Of a stretch of 64,000 bases of DNA, positions 62,306 through 64,000 are shown one piece after another. The notes beneath the pieces were generated by a model. The model was given only the letters and a program-made list of their open reading frames with translations, ran no database searches and was not told where the DNA came from. How positions within the stretch are numbered: the stretch's first letter is position 1; each line of letters begins with the position of its first letter. This DNA comes from Paludisphaera soli (GTDB lineage: Bacteria > Planctomycetota > Planctomycetia > Isosphaerales > Isosphaeraceae), in NCBI RefSeq assembly GCF_011064595.1, contig NZ_JAALJI010000004.1, positions 295,401 through 359,400 of the forward strand, read 5' to 3'. The translations under genes were made by a program, and so were the position numbers.

Positions 62306-63430
62306 TTAATCGACGTCGACGATCAGGCGTTGACGCTCTGGACCGCCTTGGGGAGGTTCTCTCGGCGGCGGCGACGCTGCACCACGGCCGGAGGCGGCGG
62401 GGACGACGGGGTCGGCGAGGGCGCGGACTTCGGGGCGGCCGGAGTGATCGGGGGGTAGACGCCGGCGTCGTCGACCGTTGCGAGTTCTTCGGCGACCGGT
62501 CGTTCCAGGACCACGGCGACCGCGGCCTCGGAGCGGTCGAGTTCCTGGGCGACCAGGGCGGCGCTCGCGCCCACGTGGCGGCCCTCGACGAATTCCAGGG
62601 CGGCCTGGCGGACTTCGAGGGAGATCGCGGCGCGGCCCGGCGAGTGGACCGGGGCGACGTGGGGCGAGGTCGACTGGTGGGCTGGGAGGACGGCGACGGG
62701 GGCCGTCTACGGGACGCCGACGCGGGAGGAGTGGAAGAATGCGAGGAAGTCCGGCAGGCCCCGCCGGATCGTCCTGCTGCCGGGGGTCCTCCGACCTCTC
62801 CGTCGCCTTCACGACCGGCTCCGCCCCGGGCACGGCGAGCGGATCTTCCGGTCGGCGCGGGGGGAAACGTGGGACCCCTCGCTGCTGGCACAGGCGACGG
62901 CGCACGCTCGAAGGACGGCGGCCGCGGCCGGGTTCGGCCTGGGCGCGCTCGACGGCGAGGGCGAGGGGCGGGCCGGGGGCAACGTGTGGAGGCACGTCGC
63001 GGCGTCCCGTCTGGTGACGTCCGGCGTCGACCTGCCGACCGTCGGCGAGCTGCCGGGGACCTCCCCGGCGATGATCGCGAGGACCTACGGGCACCTCTGC
63101 GACGACCACGTCGTCGCCGCGGCGGCGGCCCTCGGGTCGGCGGGGCCGGTCACCACCGGCCGCGGCGGTTCGGGAACGCGGGGCGGCCTCGACGGCCCGC
63201 CGCTCCCGCGACTCCTCCCAGGCCTCGACCGCCTCGACCCGGAACCGGACCGTCGGCCAGGAGACGTAATTGCCGGGCGGCTTGAGGTCGATCCGGGGCA
63301 CGCCGCAGCCCAGCACGGTCGCGCGGACCCGCCGCTCGTCCACGCCCCGGCGCTCGGCCAGGTCGCGGATCGCCAAGAGCCGGGCTTTCGCGGCCGAGCC
63401 TCCCCCGGCGTCGCGTCCGACGGTCGTCAT
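62306..63430 (-). CDS. Helix-turn-helix (excisionase-like) protein with aberrant C-terminus
   Basis: From ATG 63430 the first about 95 residues look real: ARLLAIRDLAERRGVDERRV, RATVLGCGVPRIDLKPPGNY and VEAVEAWEESRERRAVEA resemble a MerR/excisionase-like DNA-binding domain. After that the frame becomes Arg/Pro/Gly-rich and runs antisense to a tyrosine-integrase remnant (62630-63140) until 62306, which indicates that the natural stop has been lost by deletion or frameshift. The start overlaps the stop of the upstream gene by ATGA (63427-63430). Only the N-terminal part should be trusted. Confidence 0.45.
   Translation of the reverse strand: MTTVGRDAGGGSAAKARLLAIRDLAERRGVDERRVRATVLGCGVPRIDLKPPGNYVSWPTVRFRVEAVEAWEESRERRAVEAAPRSRTAAAGGDRPRRPEGRRRGDDVVVAEVPVGPRDHRRGGPRQLADGRQVDAGRHQTGRRDVPPHVAPGPPLALAVERAQAEPGRGRRPSSVRRRLCQQRGVPRFPPRRPEDPLAVPGAEPVVKATERSEDPRQQDDPAGPAGLPRILPLLPRRRPVDGPRRRPPSPPVDLAPRRPGPLAGPRRDLPRSPPGRPGIRRGPPRGRERRPGRPGTRPLRGRGRRGPGTTGRRRTRNGRRRRRLPPDHSGRPEVRALADPVVPAASGRGAASPPPREPPQGGPERQRLIVDVD
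62323..62706 (-). pseudogene. Headless gene fragment, winged-helix-like
   Basis: This minus-strand frame is open from a TAG at 62707-62709 to its stop at 62323 and reads like protein: AAISLEVRQAALEFVEGRHV, GASAALVAQELDRSEAAVAV and VLERPVAEELATVDDAGVYP, a winged-helix-like pattern. No ATG exists; the only GTG (62574) would cut the conserved part. It is probably the 3' part of a gene whose 5' part was lost or put out of frame, possibly the helix-turn-helix gene upstream. Confidence 0.35.
62630..63140 (+). pseudogene. Decayed tyrosine recombinase (integrase) C-terminal fragment
   Basis: The plus-strand frame reads ARPGEWTGATWGEVDWWAG (box I Arg region), EWKNARKSGRPRRIVLLPGV, NVWRHVAASRLVTSGVDLPT and ARTYGHLCDDHVVAAAAAL, the C-terminal half of a phage-type integrase. 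The N-terminal half is absent. Two catalytic positions are changed: the HxxR His is Asn (NVWR) and the GH His is Thr (LPGTSP), while Arg and the final Tyr (RTYGHL) remain. No natural stop follows; the frame runs on antisense to the helix-turn-helix gene. An inactive remnant of an older element. Confidence 0.6.
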
Positions 63431-63768
63431 CGTCCCCTCCCGCCGTCGATCGGGCCGTACTCCGCCAGCCAGGCCTCGACCGCGGCCTCCGGGGTCGTCG
63501 CGACGGTCGCGACCGTCACGACGGCGGTCTCTCGGGTCGGCAGGAATTCGATCAGCTCCGCGTAGGCCTCCGGGCCGAGGGCCTCGGCGACCGTCGCGGC
63601 GGTCACGAGGGGTCCGACCCGGTCCTTGACGACCAGGCGGTATCCGCCCGGCTCGACGGCCTCGCCGGCGGCCAGGATGGCGGCCCGCGTCGCCCTGGCC
63701 CGTTTCTCGGCCGCGGCGACGGCGGCGCGGTTGGCCTTGTGGCGTCTGAGCAGTTCTTGGTCGATCAC
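63427..63768 (-). CDS. Hypothetical protein of the integrated element
   Basis: A 113-residue protein from GTG 63768 with AGGAGGAG 6 bases upstream. N-terminal basic helix (ELLRRHKANRAAVAAAEKRA) then YRLVVKDRVGPLVTAATVAE and ALGPEAYAELIEFLPTRETA. No family recognised; the basic N-terminus would allow nucleic-acid binding. Overlaps the following helix-turn-helix gene by 4 bases. Confidence 0.6.
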   Translation of the reverse strand: MIDQELLRRHKANRAAVAAAEKRARATRAAILAAGEAVEPGGYRLVVKDRVGPLVTAATVAEALGPEAYAELIEFLPTRETAVVTVATVATTPEAAVEAWLAEYGPIDGGRGR

Positions 63769-63844
63769 GATGGCTCCTCCTGCGAATCGGGGCGTCGTAG
63801 GGCCCGAGGGCCGATGGGGATCGGGACGGGTCTCGGGGACGACG

Positions 63845-64000
63845 TCAGGCCGGCTTCTTCGGCCGGCGGGGGCGGGCCGGCGTCGGCCCGACCCGGAGGC
63901 GGGAGGACGACCGGTCGGGCGGCTTCGCGAGGATCGCGTCGGCGGCGGCCTCGAAACCGCCCAGGCGATCGGACACGGGGGAAGCCGCGTCTTCCGGATC
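63845..64000 (-). CDS. Hypothetical protein, C-terminal part only
   Basis: The frame is open from the window end to the TGA at 63845-63847 and gives the last 51 residues: a segment RLGGFEAAADAILAKPPDRS followed by a basic Pro/Arg tail (ARPRRPKKPA). It lies 76 bases upstream of the next minus-strand gene. The start and identity are outside the window. Confidence 0.45.
   Translation of the reverse strand, partial: DPEDAASPVSDRLGGFEAAADAILAKPPDRSSSRLRVGPTPARPRRPKKPA

Larger units (their letters stand above)
59472..64000. mobile_element. Left part of an integrated element adjoining tRNA-Pro (right end outside window)
   Basis: From the 3' end of tRNA-Pro to the window end every gene is of accessory type: a large serine recombinase, two small unknown proteins, a helix-turn-helix protein, a decayed tyrosine integrase and two further small genes. 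Overlaps and close spacing of minus-strand genes point to one or two transcripts. The T-arm sequence GGTTCAAATCC is repeated at 59469-59479 and 59528-59538. Composition remains as GC-rich as the host, so the element comes from a similar genome. The right boundary and second attachment site are not in the window. Confidence 0.55.

Noticed and set aside
1..64000. CRISPR array, rRNA operon or replication origin
   Set aside because: No regularly spaced repeat series, no conserved rRNA stretch and no DnaA-box cluster was seen anywhere in the window.

Overview
The window is chromosomal DNA of a high-GC planctomycete, most likely of the Isosphaeraceae (Paludisphaera/Singulisphaera type). The evidence is the gene content: DUF1501, DUF1549/DUF1553 and planctomycete cytochrome-c proteins, a cyclophilin with a planctomycete extracellular N-terminal LExR motif, BNR and DUF1080 hydrolases, very large hybrid histidine kinases and an IS630-type transposase. 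This assignment is an inference from families and base composition; no rRNA gene is present. Because GC is so high, most long antisense frames are shadows of real genes and are left out.

Layout. 1-5.4 kb: a truncated cytochrome/DUF1549 protein, an AsmA-like envelope protein and a polysaccharide deacetylase. 5.4-13.8 kb: a minus-strand signalling cluster (thioredoxin-like CPC protein, hybrid kinase with membrane sensor, single receiver, a second hybrid kinase with PAS and HPt domains, receiver plus anti-sigma-type ATPase). 13.9-23.1 kb: exported proteins (cyclophilin, DUF1501, a DUF1549/1553 protein with two inserted discoidin-like modules, a beta-propeller/phosphoesterase). 23.2-26.7 kb: a strikingly AT-richer island carrying a CHAT-protease gene and a NACHT NTPase gene, followed 18 bp later by an intact-looking IS630 element. 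28-59 kb: housekeeping and metabolic genes (clpS, an RlmI-like methyltransferase, a DtxR-type regulator, pxpC, ruvX, manC, STAS protein, ribokinase, thiO, pxpA, pxpB, fabI, a Nudix hydrolase, clpP, clpP2, tig, tRNA-Gly, FHA protein, LexA-like regulator, P-II protein, csrA, DUF1570 peptidase). 59.4-64 kb: tRNA-Pro(CGG) with a serine-recombinase gene overlapping its 3' end from the opposite strand, then small accessory genes and a decayed tyrosine integrase: the start of an integrated element that runs out of the window.

The most interesting locus is the CHAT-NACHT pair. The CHAT frame ends in A AAC CCT TAG, a -1 slippery heptamer abutting the stop. Five bases downstream lies a perfect 10-bp GC stem-loop. 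The NACHT frame, reached by a -1 shift, is open across the whole junction and has no well-supported start of its own. Frameshifting would make a roughly 1009-residue CHAT-NACHT protein with the effector-NTPase-sensor order of STAND immune proteins, alongside a free 202-residue CHAT protein. This is a hypothesis from sequence only.
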